A DNA stretch of 43,816 bases from a virus: positions 1 to 43,816 of the IMG/VR virus record IMGVR_UViG_3300043409_001932. One strand, written 5' to 3'. Under the pieces are notes generated by a model. It had not been told where the DNA came from, ran no database searches, and saw nothing but the letters and a program-made list of their open reading frames with translations. Shown in pieces: positions 20,126 through 29,564 of the stretch. Numbering within the stretch: the stretch's first letter is position 1; each line of letters begins with the position of its first letter. A program made the position numbers and the translations under genes.

Positions 20126-22603
20126 ATGCAATACATTCAACTACAAGCACAAGCTACGGGAGCAACACCAACACCTGGAGATGGTAAGTATAACTTCTTT
20201 ATTGATGAGGCTGATGGTCAACCTAAAATAAAAGATGATAATGGTACTATTATCACTGTTAATGGTGTAACACAGACTTTAACATCGTTAACATATTTCG
20301 CTTTTACTGAGCTTATAACAAATAGTGAGTTAACAAAGGGTTATTTCTATGAAATAAACGATTATGAAACTTGCTACGATCAACCAGACTTTACAGCAAC
20401 CGATAGTGCGGTAACTACTGGTAATTATAAAACCTCTGGAGAGGTTCAACCAATAATCGTTTTTGCGACAGCAACAAACGAAATTTCGATAGACGCTTTC
20501 CAAGCGGCTTACCCAAAAGATAAGATAAAATATGATTGGACGTTTGGTACCACAGAAGTAACTAGTAACCCAGCTAAAGGTAGAATTATCGAAAGAATTG
20601 ATGAGTTCAATAATAGAACTGATTACGATCACAGAAATATTTTATTCAAAAGATACACCATGTATTACCCAAACCAAAAATTACCTGGTACATTAACTAT
20701 GGTTGATGGTGCGGTTACTGGTGTGGACACCGAATTTAACAGTTTATCTGTTGGTAATCGAATCCATATTACTGATTCTGATTTAGAATATATGATAACA
20801 GCAATTACTGGTGATACTACTATGACTGTAACTGGTATAACATATAATAACGTAAACGGTTCTTATTTTTCAACAACCAATTCAATAACTGGTTATAAGA
20901 GAAACAACACTAGTAACCCAACAGGTTTTACCGAACATTACACATTTGATTTAGATAATGATGATAATTATTATATTAATAATTATATCGGTAACTATGG
21001 TAATTTAAGAACCTGGGATGCTAACGATTTTTATTTAGCCAACAATGTGTTTATTGGTGGTGATTATATTAACAACAAAATTGGTGATAATTCATACAAT
21101 AACACATTTGACGATGATTGTGATAGTAATGTTATCGGTACTGGTTTTTATAATAACACAACTAACGATGATTTTGATGATAATGTTATTGGTGATAATT
21201 TTAATAACAATATAATAACAACCGATTTTGATGATAATCAAATAGGTAATAGTTTTTATAACAATATCATACTTTGTGATAATGATTTTGATGATAATCA
21301 AATAGGTAATAATTTTAATAACAATCTAATAAGTTGTGAAGATTTTTATAGAAACCAAATTGGTAATGATTTCAATGGTAATACTATAACTGGTAGCGAT
21401 GATTTCCAGAATAATGTTATTGGTAACCAATTTAACAATAATATCATTACACAAGAGTTCATTAAAAATAACATAGCCAATGGTTATAACCAAAATGAAA
21501 TCCTCGTTGATTTTATAGGTAATGTTGTGGGTAATGGATTTAATAACAATAACATTACTGGTGGTGAGTTTTATGATAATATCATTGGTCAGTACTTTCA
21601 AGACAACACAATAGCTGCTAATTTTAACAGAAACTCAATTGGTGGTAGTTTTTATAGCAATGATATTATTTACACTGGGTCTACAATTGATTTTATAGAC
21701 AATCAAATATTTTATGATTTTGAAAATAATACCATAACTGTAGATTTTGAAGCCAATAAAATAGGTGGTGATTGTAAAGGCAATATGTTTATCCGTGATG
21801 TAAATGACAATGGTTCTGTATCAGATAATAATATCGGATATTATATGACGGGGAATGAAATCTCAGGTGCTTTTGGAAATAATATTATCGGTAATTATTT
21901 CCGAAATAATGATATATTTGGTGCGTTTTATAAAAACCAAATAGGTGTTTGGTTTGAAAGTAATACAACCCAAGATGAATTTGCTTATAATGTTATTTTA
22001 AATTATTTTTATAATAACACCATAGGTGAATATTTTGGTTACGGTTATGATTCAGATCGTGGTAACGTAATTGGTAATACTTTTGAGGATAATACAATCA
22101 GAGATCATTTTTACGATAACAAAATTTCTGATGGTTTTAGTAATAACTTAACCCCAACCCATTTCCAATATAATGAAATTAAATACCCTGTTGATGGTGT
22201 TGACTTTGCTAGTAATAACAAAAATATCGATACTTTTAGCCGCAACTCACCAACTTCAACAGCATCTAATGGTAACATTGATGTTGGTGGTGGCACTTCA
22301 AGTGGCGATGGTCAAGGAGCTACATTCCAAGTTAATGTTTCTGGTGGTACAATTCAGAATGTGGTTCTTTTATCACCTGGATATGATTACGAAGTTAGTG
22401 ATACGATAACAATACCATCTAGTTCATTTAATGGATCTGGTGATTTAATAATAACAGTCACTGCTGTTACTCCTGAAGCTATGGTTGTCTCTGATTACAA
22501 TTGTAAAATAAGTAAATCGGTTGAAGGCGGTTTATTAATCTCTACCGAAACATTAAGTGGTCTTTATACTCAGTCTGACATAACAGAAATATTCCTAGAC
22601 TAA
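20126..22603 (+). CDS. Beta-helical fibre/spike protein with N/D-rich repeats
   Basis: An 825-residue structural protein. Residues 1-270 are a head domain (MQYIQLQAQATGATPTPGDG, then GKYNFFIDEADGQPKIKDD). About 275-690 is a long series of roughly 11-residue rungs of the form N-x-I-G-x-x-F-x-x-N-x-I (DDNVIGDNFNNNII, DDNQIGNSFYNNII, ENNTITVDFEANKIG), with stacked Asn, Ile and Phe, as expected for a parallel beta-helix with an asparagine ladder. A C-terminal beta domain follows a Gly-rich linker (NGNIDVGGGTSSGDGQGAT). It has no catalytic signature or S74 domain. It follows the short collagen-like gene by 22 nt. Likely a tail fibre or spike binding host polysaccharide; a depolymerase role cannot be shown. 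Confidence 0.8.
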   Translation: MQYIQLQAQATGATPTPGDGKYNFFIDEADGQPKIKDDNGTIITVNGVTQTLTSLTYFAFTELITNSELTKGYFYEINDYETCYDQPDFTATDSAVTTGNYKTSGEVQPIIVFATATNEISIDAFQAAYPKDKIKYDWTFGTTEVTSNPAKGRIIERIDEFNNRTDYDHRNILFKRYTMYYPNQKLPGTLTMVDGAVTGVDTEFNSLSVGNRIHITDSDLEYMITAITGDTTMTVTGITYNNVNGSYFSTTNSITGYKRNNTSNPTGFTEHYTFDLDNDDNYYINNYIGNYGNLRTWDANDFYLANNVFIGGDYINNKIGDNSYNNTFDDDCDSNVIGTGFYNNTTNDDFDDNVIGDNFNNNIITTDFDDNQIGNSFYNNIILCDNDFDDNQIGNNFNNNLISCEDFYRNQIGNDFNGNTITGSDDFQNNVIGNQFNNNIITQEFIKNNIANGYNQNEILVDFIGNVVGNGFNNNNITGGEFYDNIIGQYFQDNTIAANFNRNSIGGSFYSNDIIYTGSTIDFIDNQIFYDFENNTITVDFEANKIGGDCKGNMFIRDVNDNGSVSDNNIGYYMTGNEISGAFGNNIIGNYFRNNDIFGAFYKNQIGVWFESNTTQDEFAYNVILNYFYNNTIGEYFGYGYDSDRGNVIGNTFEDNTIRDHFYDNKISDGFSNNLTPTHFQYNEIKYPVDGVDFASNNKNIDTFSRNSPTSTASNGNIDVGGGTSSGDGQGATFQVNVSGGTIQNVVLLSPGYDYEVSDTITIPSSSFNGSGDLIITVTAVTPEAMVVSDYNCKISKSVEGGLLISTETLSGLYTQSDITEIFLD

Positions 22604-22633
22604 AACATAATTAAAAATTAAAAACTAAAAAAT

Positions 22634-22879
22634 ATGAGAATTAATATATTATGTGAAGACGCTAAAGTCGCACAAGCAAGAGAAAAATTTAATAGCAAGA
22701 ACATTCTAACAACCCCTTTATCGGAAACTGGTAATAAACCAGCTACGCATTGGTTTTGTTGTATGGCTGTCACAGAAGAAAAGGCTAATGAGTTAATGGC
22801 TAAAAAAGATTTAACCGAAATGGAGATATCTAAACCAAAAGAGTTTTTAGAAAAGTGGAACTTAAAAATCATAAAATAA
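22634..22879 (+). CDS. Hypothetical small protein
   Basis: 81 residues, no recognised family. It begins MRINILCEDAKVAQAREKFN and contains ATHWFCCMAVTEEKANELMA, then a Lys/Glu-rich helix to the end. Three Cys are present but not spaced as a zinc site. It overlaps the next gene by 25 nt and shares its strand, so it may be co-expressed with the oxygenase. Confidence 0.65.
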   Translation: MRINILCEDAKVAQAREKFNSKNILTTPLSETGNKPATHWFCCMAVTEEKANELMAKKDLTEMEISKPKEFLEKWNLKIIK

Positions 22880-23481
22880 TAAAAAATTTTATAAATAAAA
22901 ATGAGATTGACCCGATAATTGATTGGGTTAATTCCATTAAGCATATCCAAAAAACTGAGTATGTTCATATTCTTGAGATCGCCAAAGCGTTAAATGGTAA
23001 CTCACATATGTTTGACATATCAAAAAACGATTTAACTAAAAAAGTAACTACAATGCAATCTGGTAATGATGTTATGTCAGAGGGTGTACCAGAATTTATT
23101 ACAGAATTAATTGATAGAGTTGCTGAATCAGTTGGTGTGCCAACACAAAACGTTTTCATGCAAGTTGTTGATATGAATAAAGGTGGTAAAATAAAGGTAC
23201 ATTATGATATTGGTATAAATGGTTATATTGTATATAAATGTAATCTTAGTGTCTTATCTGAAGAATATCAGTTCATGGTTGGTGAAGATGTTATTGATGT
23301 TAATCAGGGTGACTTATATTCTTTCGAAGCATCGTTATATAAACACTGGACTGAAAATGAATTTAACTCACGAAGAGTATTACTTAGCTTTGGTTTTTTA
23401 TTACCTTACGAAACGTTAGGTAGAACTGAAAATGACCCAAGAGTTAGATTAAGTCATAGGATTGAGAAATATATCCAATAA
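22855..23481 (+). CDS. 2OG-Fe(II) oxygenase-like protein
   Basis: 208 residues with a double-stranded beta-helix signature of Fe(II)/2-oxoglutarate dioxygenases: metal ligands H116-x-D118 in VHYDIGINGYIVYKCN, distal His164 in SLYKHWTENEF and Arg173/174 in SRRVLLSFGF for 2-oxoglutarate. These enzymes hydroxylate proteins, nucleic acids or small molecules; phage versions are common near structural genes. The start is a GTG at 22855, inside the end of the previous gene, because the N-terminal helix (ELKNHKIIKNFI) is needed and no ATG lies before residue 52. Substrate unknown; virion-protein or sugar modification would fit the location. Confidence 0.75.
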   Translation: MELKNHKIIKNFINKNEIDPIIDWVNSIKHIQKTEYVHILEIAKALNGNSHMFDISKNDLTKKVTTMQSGNDVMSEGVPEFITELIDRVAESVGVPTQNVFMQVVDMNKGGKIKVHYDIGINGYIVYKCNLSVLSEEYQFMVGEDVIDVNQGDLYSFEASLYKHWTENEFNSRRVLLSFGFLLPYETLGRTENDPRVRLSHRIEKYIQ

Positions 23482-23485
23482 CAAG

Positions 23486-23493
23486 ATATTTAT
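23486..23493 (+). promoter_or_regulatory. ATATTTAT box before the nucleotidyltransferase
   Basis: ATATTTAT 20 nt before the start at 23514; a variant of the recurrent (A/C)TATTTAT octamer. Confidence 0.35.
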
Positions 23494-23513
23494 ATAATAC
23501 AACAAATTAAACC

Positions 23514-24257
23514 ATGGATTCAATTTTAAAAAGTTTTAAATTAAGAGATCATCTAAACTCAGAGGTTTGGGTTGAAACAGAAACTAATAACTTTAACAAA
23601 ATTAAGTTAAAACCAGAACTTAGAACAGCTTTATTAAAAATTGCTAAGGATTTTATTGATTCATTTAAAATTGAATCTTTAGAAATCGAAGATGTTTTAT
23701 TTATTGGTAGTTTAGCAAATTTTAATTGGTCTAATTTTTCTGACATTGATTTACATGTTGTTGTTGATAAAAGTAAAATAAATGATGATAAAATTGTTGT
23801 TGATGAATTATTTGATGCAAAAAAAGCTCTATTTAATTTAAAACATGATATTAAAGTTAAAGGTTATGACGTTGAATTGTATGGTCAAGATGTTAATGAA
23901 GAATTAGAATCTTCTAAAGGTATATACAGCGTATTATTCAATAAATGGGTAGACACACCAACAAAAGAAGATTTTAAATTAGATAAAAAAACGGTTATTA
24001 ATAAAGTTAATGAATTTATAAAAGCATTAGATAGGTTAACTAATATGGAAAATTCTAATGATAAGATAACAAAAATTGACGCTTTTAAAGAAAAAATTCG
24101 CAAATATAGAAAGAATGGTCTTAAACAAGGTGGTGAATTAAGTAACGAAAACTTGGTGTTTAAGTATCTTAGACGTTCTGGATTCATGGAAAAGTTATCA
24201 GATTTGGGAATAAATACAAAAGATTCTTTACTATCTGTCGAGAATGTTGAACTTTAA
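23514..24257 (+). CDS. Pol beta-type nucleotidyltransferase
   Basis: 247 residues with the minimal nucleotidyltransferase signature: VLFIGSLANFNW (G65-S66) followed by FSDIDLHVVVD (D77-x-D79), and a third acidic residue probably in KGYDVELYGQD (E121). The two aspartates bind the metal and nucleotide. A helical C-terminal half (about 150-247) is Lys-rich and may hold the substrate. Family members move NMP to tRNA, antibiotics or proteins; the target here is not evident. It is an isolated ATG-start gene with its own putative promoter box, between the oxygenase and the split gene. Confidence 0.8.
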   Translation: MDSILKSFKLRDHLNSEVWVETETNNFNKIKLKPELRTALLKIAKDFIDSFKIESLEIEDVLFIGSLANFNWSNFSDIDLHVVVDKSKINDDKIVVDELFDAKKALFNLKHDIKVKGYDVELYGQDVNEELESSKGIYSVLFNKWVDTPTKEDFKLDKKTVINKVNEFIKALDRLTNMENSNDKITKIDAFKEKIRKYRKNGLKQGGELSNENLVFKYLRRSGFMEKLSDLGINTKDSLLSVENVEL

Positions 24258-24268
24258 TGAAATAACAG

Positions 24269-24276
24269 ATATTTAT
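24269..24276 (+). promoter_or_regulatory. ATATTTAT box before the split gene
   Basis: ATATTTAT 34 nt before the ATG at 24311. The distance is longer than at other sites, so this is weaker. Confidence 0.3.
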
Positions 24277-24310
24277 ATTAAGAATAACTTTAACAAAAAT
24301 ATTTTAAACT

Positions 24311-24679
24311 ATGAGACCAATAGGTTCAGAAAAAATACAAGACACAGACAAAAAACTAGAAAGAATTCTAGAAATCGCTGGTATTAAAAAAGAGGTAATA
24401 AACGAGTCAGCTCAAACCATTGGTAAGTTGTCTAACCTTTTACACGAAGCTGTTGCAGCTGACGGTACAGAATATGCTATTGTTCAAGAAGAAAAACATA
24501 TTTATATTAAAACCAAAAATGGTGAAAATTATGTATATCTTTCTGGTGTACAAAATATCCACGAACACTCTTATAAATCATATGCTGACGCATTAAAACA
24601 CCTTAACTTCATGTTTAAACAAATCAACGAAAACGTTGGTCAAGTTGATAACATTGATATGTTAAAAAAAAAAGTTTAG
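24311..24679 (+). CDS. Tagged virion-internal protein candidate, 5' segment of a split gene
   Basis: 122 residues ending ...DMLKKKV at a TAG just after a run of ten A's (24664-24673). The N-terminus has a basic amphipathic helix and I-x-E site, KLERILEIAGIKKEVINESA, like the tags in other genes here. The middle is a small alpha/beta domain (EYAIVQEEKHIYIKTKNGEN, then a helix ALKHLNFMFKQI). Reading one base back within the A-run continues directly into the long frame to 25701, which lacks a convincing start of its own. The whole is probably one protein of about 460 residues, made by -1 frameshifting or split by a one-base homopolymer error. Confidence 0.7.
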   Translation: MRPIGSEKIQDTDKKLERILEIAGIKKEVINESAQTIGKLSNLLHEAVAADGTEYAIVQEEKHIYIKTKNGENYVYLSGVQNIHEHSYKSYADALKHLNFMFKQINENVGQVDNIDMLKKKV

Positions 24680-25701
24680 ATGAGAAATATGTCTTAAAAT
24701 TAAAAAAGACATCATCTGAACCAGCACCAGCTGCTACACAAGATTTTACTGATACAAATATTACTGAACCATCTGGAGAAACATCAGATGGTTCTTCTGC
24801 TTCTAACGATACAGCTGGTTTAGAGGCTGACTTATTAAGCGGAACTGATACAGCAACACCAACTGATGGTACTGAAGCTCCAGTTGATACAACAACCACA
24901 GATGGTACTGAGGTTCCAACGACTGACGCACAAACCGATGGTACTGAAGCCCCAGTTGATGCAACAACAGATGGGACTGAGACACAAGGTCAAGAAGAAG
25001 ATCCGTTAAAGGCTATTCAAAAACTTACAGGTAAATTATCACAAAAAATGCGTGATTTTGAAGAAAAACTTGCAGATAAAGATATCAAATACACTTTAAA
25101 TTCTATTATTTCAGCATCTGATATTAATAAATTGAGTGATGAAGATAAAAGCGACATCATTAAAAAGATTGAAGATAAAGATGAAGAACAATCAACAGAT
25201 AACACCGAATTAAGTGAGGTTGAAGGTGATGATGAAAATGATTCAAAATTTTATGATAAATTATTAAGCGATAAAACCGTTCAACATATCATTGACATGG
25301 CTGATTTGGGATTTGAAACTAAACACAACCCATCAGAAATTGCCTTTGATTTTTGTGAAGCGGCTTATGTTTTTATTCATGATTATAATGACAGTACTGA
25401 TTTTATTAATACATTAAAAACAATATTAAGTGACAACGCATTTAAGCCAAAACCAACTTTAAATTCTAAAGACGATTTAGAACTATTTGGTGACACAATT
25501 TATGATGCTTTAGTTAAACATGAAGCTATACACACAGAAAACAATGAAGTTTTACGTGAACTTGATTTTAACGTACCAGAAGACACCTCAAGATTTAATG
25601 CTAGCGGTGGTCAAACAGTTGGTGAAAACTCAATAAACGAAAGGTTAATGAAAATATTAGAACAAGCTAGAAATAATGTAAAAAATAATTTAAATAAATA
25701 A
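24658..25701 (+). CDS. 3' segment of the split gene (acidic, low-complexity linker plus helical domain)
   Basis: The -1 frame relative to the preceding segment is open from 24658; coding sense begins at AGT TTA GAT (24673, SLDEKYVLKLKKTSS). It encodes an Ala/Thr/Asp-rich linker with repeated TDGTEAPVD and TDGTEVPTTD, then a helical domain (KLSQKMRDFEEKLADKDIKY) and a C-terminal NSINERLMKILEQARNN helix. The first ATG in frame is at 25048, well after the linker; if translation starts there the product is 217 residues. The linker is of the kind seen between domains of phage structural proteins. It ends 5 nt before the 1065-residue gene. Confidence 0.7.
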   Translation, partial: YVKKKSLDEKYVLKLKKTSSEPAPAATQDFTDTNITEPSGETSDGSSASNDTAGLEADLLSGTDTATPTDGTEAPVDTTTTDGTEVPTTDAQTDGTEAPVDATTDGTETQGQEEDPLKAIQKLTGKLSQKMRDFEEKLADKDIKYTLNSIISASDINKLSDEDKSDIIKKIEDKDEEQSTDNTELSEVEGDDENDSKFYDKLLSDKTVQHIIDMADLGFETKHNPSEIAFDFCEAAYVFIHDYNDSTDFINTLKTILSDNAFKPKPTLNSKDDLELFGDTIYDALVKHEAIHTENNEVLRELDFNVPEDTSRFNASGGQTVGENSINERLMKILEQARNNVKNNLNK

Positions 25702-25706
25702 TTAAA

Positions 25707-28700
25707 ATGAGTGATAAAAAAACATCGGTTCTTAATGAACTAAATACAATGAGAAGACAAATGGGTCTTCCAGTTCTAAATGAAAATGAACTATTACATT
25801 TAGAATTAAATCAAATTGACTTAAATCCACTTAACGAAGGTTGGTGGGAAAATGCTAAATATACCTTATCAAAATTAGGTAGATATAAAGCTGGTGGGAA
25901 AATATTTGGTAAAAGCCAAACTGATGCTAAAGCAATCGCACAAATTACAGCTTTATTAGATAAGCAAGGTAATGAAGTTATTAAGAGTTTAGATAGGGCT
26001 ATCAAAGAAAAAAACCCAGAATTCCCAAACAATAAAAGTCAATTAGATTTTGTTAATACGGTAATTGAAATTGCAACTGTTTATGATTCATTGGTTGCAG
26101 CAACAAAATTAAAACCAGATACTAAAGGTTATTTACCTATTGACGCTGCTAACGCAATCATCGAAGATTTAAGAGTTTACTCACAAAAATATCTTGATGT
26201 TGATTTAACAGCAGCGTTTAGTGTATTTAACGAAGAAGAAGAAATTGAAGAAGTTATTGATGAAGCATCAAGTCCAGCACAACAAGCTGCAATTGCTATT
26301 AGTAAAAAAGAAAAAGGTATTGATGAGGCTGATACCAAATTAAATTTGGCAGCGGCTCAAGCGGCTGATAAATTTGCTGGTACAAAAGCAGCTATCAAAA
26401 AAGGTGAGATTGATTCTTTTGATACTGAAAGAATGAAGACATTAAAATCTTGGAGATTACCATTAACATTATTAGGAACTGCTGCATCATTTGGTGCATT
26501 AAGTTGGTTAATTGAATATTTGTTTTCACCAAAAGAAATTACAACAGTAACACAAGAGATTGCGCAAACAAAAGCTGAAGCTGCGTTGGCTAATATTAAT
26601 CCAGGTGAGGGTATGACTCAAGTACTGAATAGAGCTTTAGGTTTAAATTTAAGTACCACTTCTAATCCAAACGATGTCGTTGGTGCGTTATCTAAATTAG
26701 GTGGTGGCGATCCTTCAAAAGGAGTTGAAATTATAACACAACAAGGTGGTATATTCAAAGATCCAGCAGCGGCTAAAGCTACGTTAAGTGCAATTGTAGC
26801 AAACCCAACCGAACACGGAACAACATTAAAACAAGTATTCTCAGGAACATGGGCTGGTACTGGTAAAGCCGCTGGTGATACTTTAGTTACATTATCTGGT
26901 GGTACTTTAACGGGTATGGTTACAAAAGCTATTATGACTTGGGTAACTAAGAGAACTATTGTTGGTGGTAGTAAATTAATTATTGCAGCTCCAATACTTA
27001 AAGTATTAGGTATCGGTTTATTAGCTGGTGGTGTTGCCGCAGCATTAGCTAGATGGAAAGGAAGAAAATCATCTAGAGCTCAAGTATTAAATGATTTAAT
27101 TCAATACTTAAGACCAACCGAAGGCACAAAGGAAAACCCTCCTGTTATCGGTGATACTGGTGGTGGAGAAAAAAACCCAAAAGGCGGTGAACAAGATCCA
27201 AACAAACAAGATCCAAACAAACAAGGTAAATCTGGTGCAGACCAACAGTTATATATAAATCTTAAAAAATATTTCCAAGATTTATTTAATTTTAAAGGTC
27301 AAGTTAATACTAGCACATATGGTCAAGGCGGGTCTTCTAACCCAACAAAACAATACACTGGTAATCAAAAAGTAACTCAAAAAATTACTCAACCAAATGA
27401 TATTAACGATATTATTAAATTAATGGAAGAGGATAATAAGTTCTTAGAATTATTAGAAGGTTTAAATAGATTAATTGAAGCTGATGATAGTTTAGGTAGA
27501 TCAATCAACGCTAAAGGTCAAGCGGCTAATGCTGCTAATAGTAATGATAAAGGTTTAGGTGATGCTGGTTTGAGTTCTAACGAAGTAAAATTATTTAAAA
27601 CAAATGTTAATCGTTTATCTGGTATCATTAAAGCGATGAATAAATTTAGTAGCGGAGATAAAAATTTAAACAATTTAATTTCCCAAGCTAAATCAAATCC
27701 AATATCTAGTATTGATATTAATCAATTATTAGTTTCTGATGATAAAAGTTTAAAAATATTTGTTAGCAATTTCAATAAAGCTTTATATTCTATCCAATTT
27801 AAAAATGGTAATAGTATAATGGATCAATTAAAATTGGTTAACATTAATAAATTAAACGAAGCTGCTGAAAGAATGCCTAGTAAAGGTGATATTAATAAAA
27901 TTTATAATTTAAGAAAAGATTTTTTAAAGAATTTACCTAATTACGTAAAATCAATGTATGCTGTATTTTCATACTTAATTGATCAATCTAAAAAAGGAAC
28001 TTTAGGTCAAGCATCAGGTAAATCAAATACTGGTAATAAAACTAGCACTTTACAAACCCTTGGTGCAACACCACCAGCAGGTAAAGCAACGCCACCACCA
28101 GCACCTAGCACATCAGCAACACCTGAAGCTGGTAACACATCAACTCAACCCGCAACTGATGATAAAGATGCTAAAAAGGGTAAGGATGGTACATTCTATG
28201 ATATGAATGAAGATGTTCAGTTAATAGATTTAATTGAAACTCACAATAACTTAATGGATATCATATTGGAAAATATGGATATGTTAAAAGAGGTTGGTGC
28301 AACACCACCACCAGCACCTAGCACAGAAACAAATAAAAGAGATCCAAATCAAAACGCTATTGATAATGGTGATGGTGGTAGAATATTCACACAATTATCT
28401 ATTGTAGTACCTGAGATGAGTGGTAAAATCGCAAACGCATATAAACAACAATACGGTCAACAAATTAACAGAGTTAAATTAGCTAAGTTTTTACAAACGG
28501 TTTTAGGTTCATTTGCTAAAGTACCCCAACAAAAAATGGTTCAGTTAATTAATCGTGGTGATATGGATGTTACAGCTTATAAACGAATGTTGAAAGATAT
28601 TAAAAATTTAGAGGGTGATGCTGAAGCTGGTGCCGAAGATGCTGGCGCTGAACAAGCAAAACAACCAGGTTTACAATATAACCCTAGCAACCCAGAAAAA

Positions 28701-28904
28701 TTCTTACCAAATAAAGTAGGTAATTATGATTTAAGTAAAATTAGTCAAGCAGCTAGAATTGCATTGTCGCAAAAAGCTGCTGAAATTATCAGTAGATCAG
28801 AAAACAATGGCACAGAACAAAGTTCTGAAAATATGTTAACAGTCATCAAACAGTTAGTAGATGATATTAACAAAAATGGTCAAAGAACTATACCTACGGT
28901 ATAA
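25707..28904 (+). CDS. Large probable virion protein with two hydrophobic segments
   Basis: A 1065-residue protein of no recognised family. The N-terminus carries the window's tag pattern, LNELNTMRRQMGLPVLNENE, with an LNE site at 24-26. Two strongly hydrophobic stretches, about 251-272 (LPLTLLGTAASFGALSWLIE) and 423-449 (LIIAAPILKVLGIGLLAGGV), flank an Ala/Gly-rich region and are followed by a basic patch WKGRKSSR. Low-complexity linkers (about 470-505, 770-815, 850-880) rich in Pro, Gly, Asn and Gln separate helical domains. The size, tag and membrane-like segments would fit an ejected or tape-measure-like virion protein, but this is inference. It is the last gene before a strong terminator. 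Confidence 0.75.
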   Translation: MSDKKTSVLNELNTMRRQMGLPVLNENELLHLELNQIDLNPLNEGWWENAKYTLSKLGRYKAGGKIFGKSQTDAKAIAQITALLDKQGNEVIKSLDRAIKEKNPEFPNNKSQLDFVNTVIEIATVYDSLVAATKLKPDTKGYLPIDAANAIIEDLRVYSQKYLDVDLTAAFSVFNEEEEIEEVIDEASSPAQQAAIAISKKEKGIDEADTKLNLAAAQAADKFAGTKAAIKKGEIDSFDTERMKTLKSWRLPLTLLGTAASFGALSWLIEYLFSPKEITTVTQEIAQTKAEAALANINPGEGMTQVLNRALGLNLSTTSNPNDVVGALSKLGGGDPSKGVEIITQQGGIFKDPAAAKATLSAIVANPTEHGTTLKQVFSGTWAGTGKAAGDTLVTLSGGTLTGMVTKAIMTWVTKRTIVGGSKLIIAAPILKVLGIGLLAGGVAAALARWKGRKSSRAQVLNDLIQYLRPTEGTKENPPVIGDTGGGEKNPKGGEQDPNKQDPNKQGKSGADQQLYINLKKYFQDLFNFKGQVNTSTYGQGGSSNPTKQYTGNQKVTQKITQPNDINDIIKLMEEDNKFLELLEGLNRLIEADDSLGRSINAKGQAANAANSNDKGLGDAGLSSNEVKLFKTNVNRLSGIIKAMNKFSSGDKNLNNLISQAKSNPISSIDINQLLVSDDKSLKIFVSNFNKALYSIQFKNGNSIMDQLKLVNINKLNEAAERMPSKGDINKIYNLRKDFLKNLPNYVKSMYAVFSYLIDQSKKGTLGQASGKSNTGNKTSTLQTLGATPPAGKATPPPAPSTSATPEAGNTSTQPATDDKDAKKGKDGTFYDMNEDVQLIDLIETHNNLMDIILENMDMLKEVGATPPPAPSTETNKRDPNQNAIDNGDGGRIFTQLSIVVPEMSGKIANAYKQQYGQQINRVKLAKFLQTVLGSFAKVPQQKMVQLINRGDMDVTAYKRMLKDIKNLEGDAEAGAEDAGAEQAKQPGLQYNPSNPEKFLPNKVGNYDLSKISQAARIALSQKAAEIISRSENNGTEQSSENMLTVIKQLVDDINKNGQRTIPTV

Positions 28905-28927
28905 TTAACCAAAGCAACATGATATGA

Positions 28928-28953
28928 AAAGCCAGAAATTTCTGGCTTTTTTT
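28928..28953 (+). terminator. Rho-independent terminator
   Basis: AAAGCCAGAAA/TTTCTGGCTTT is a perfect 22-nt palindrome (28928-28949) ending in seven T's. It closes the structural block and separates it from the dNMP kinase promoter. Confidence 0.9.
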
Positions 28954-28955
28954 AT

Positions 28956-28986
28956 TTGGTATTGTCATAACTTTTTATTAGTTTTG
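28956..28986 (+). promoter_or_regulatory. Bacteroidetes-type promoter for dNMP kinase
   Basis: TTG (28956-28958), a 20-nt spacer, then TAGTTTTG (28979-28986); the ATG is 14 nt on. Spacer length is the same as at the promoters at 18.8 and 34.3 kb. Confidence 0.8.
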
Positions 28987-29000
28987 TAAAAAATAATACA

Positions 29001-29564
29001 ATGCTAATAGGAATTATAGGTAAAAAAAGATCAGGTAAAGATACATCGGGTGATTATCTAGTGTCTGAAAAGAATTTCACAAAATACAGTTTTGCAAACC
29101 CAATTAAGCGTGGCGCTATGGAGTTGTTCGGTTTTTCCGAAGAACAGGTTTTTGGTGACTTAAAAGATGTTGTTGACCCAACTTGGGGTATTACACCTAG
29201 ATTAGTTCTACAAATAATGGGAACTGAAATTTTCCAGTATGATATGCCAAAGCATATCCCAGAATTACAAGTGTTTGGTCGTGGTTTTTGGGTTAAACGT
29301 TTTGAGCAATGGTATGAACAAAATAAAAACTTAGATGTTGTTATTTGTGATGTTCGTTTCCAACATGAAGCTGACGCTATTTTAAAAATGGGTGGTCAAG
29401 TTTGGAAAGTTCAAAGACCTAGTTTAGTATCTGTTGACGAGCATGCGTCTGAAATGGAAATGGATTCAATCACTGGTGTTACTAATATACTTCAAAACGA
29501 TGGTACTCTAGAGAATCTTTATAATAAAATAGATTCTTTAGTTTTAGTTAATGAAATCGTTTGA
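29001..29564 (+). CDS. Deoxynucleoside monophosphate kinase
   Basis: 187 residues, similar in length and layout to phage dNMP kinases (T4 gp1 type), which phosphorylate dNMPs for phage DNA synthesis. The P-loop is GKKRSGKDT (7-15). It is followed by the family-like KYSFANPIKRGAMELFGFSE region, a VVDPTWGITPRLVLQIMGTE segment, a VVICDVRFQHEADAI strand-helix (Walker B-like), and a C-terminal LEN-type helix. It is cytoplasmic and belongs to nucleotide supply. The host-type promoter suggests early expression. It overlaps the next gene by 14 nt. Confidence 0.88.
   Translation: MLIGIIGKKRSGKDTSGDYLVSEKNFTKYSFANPIKRGAMELFGFSEEQVFGDLKDVVDPTWGITPRLVLQIMGTEIFQYDMPKHIPELQVFGRGFWVKRFEQWYEQNKNLDVVICDVRFQHEADAILKMGGQVWKVQRPSLVSVDEHASEMEMDSITGVTNILQNDGTLENLYNKIDSLVLVNEIV

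Noticed and set aside
20330-22296. Minus-strand frames under the beta-helical gene
   Set aside because: Ile-rich readings of the Asn/Asp repeat on the opposite strand, with no start context.
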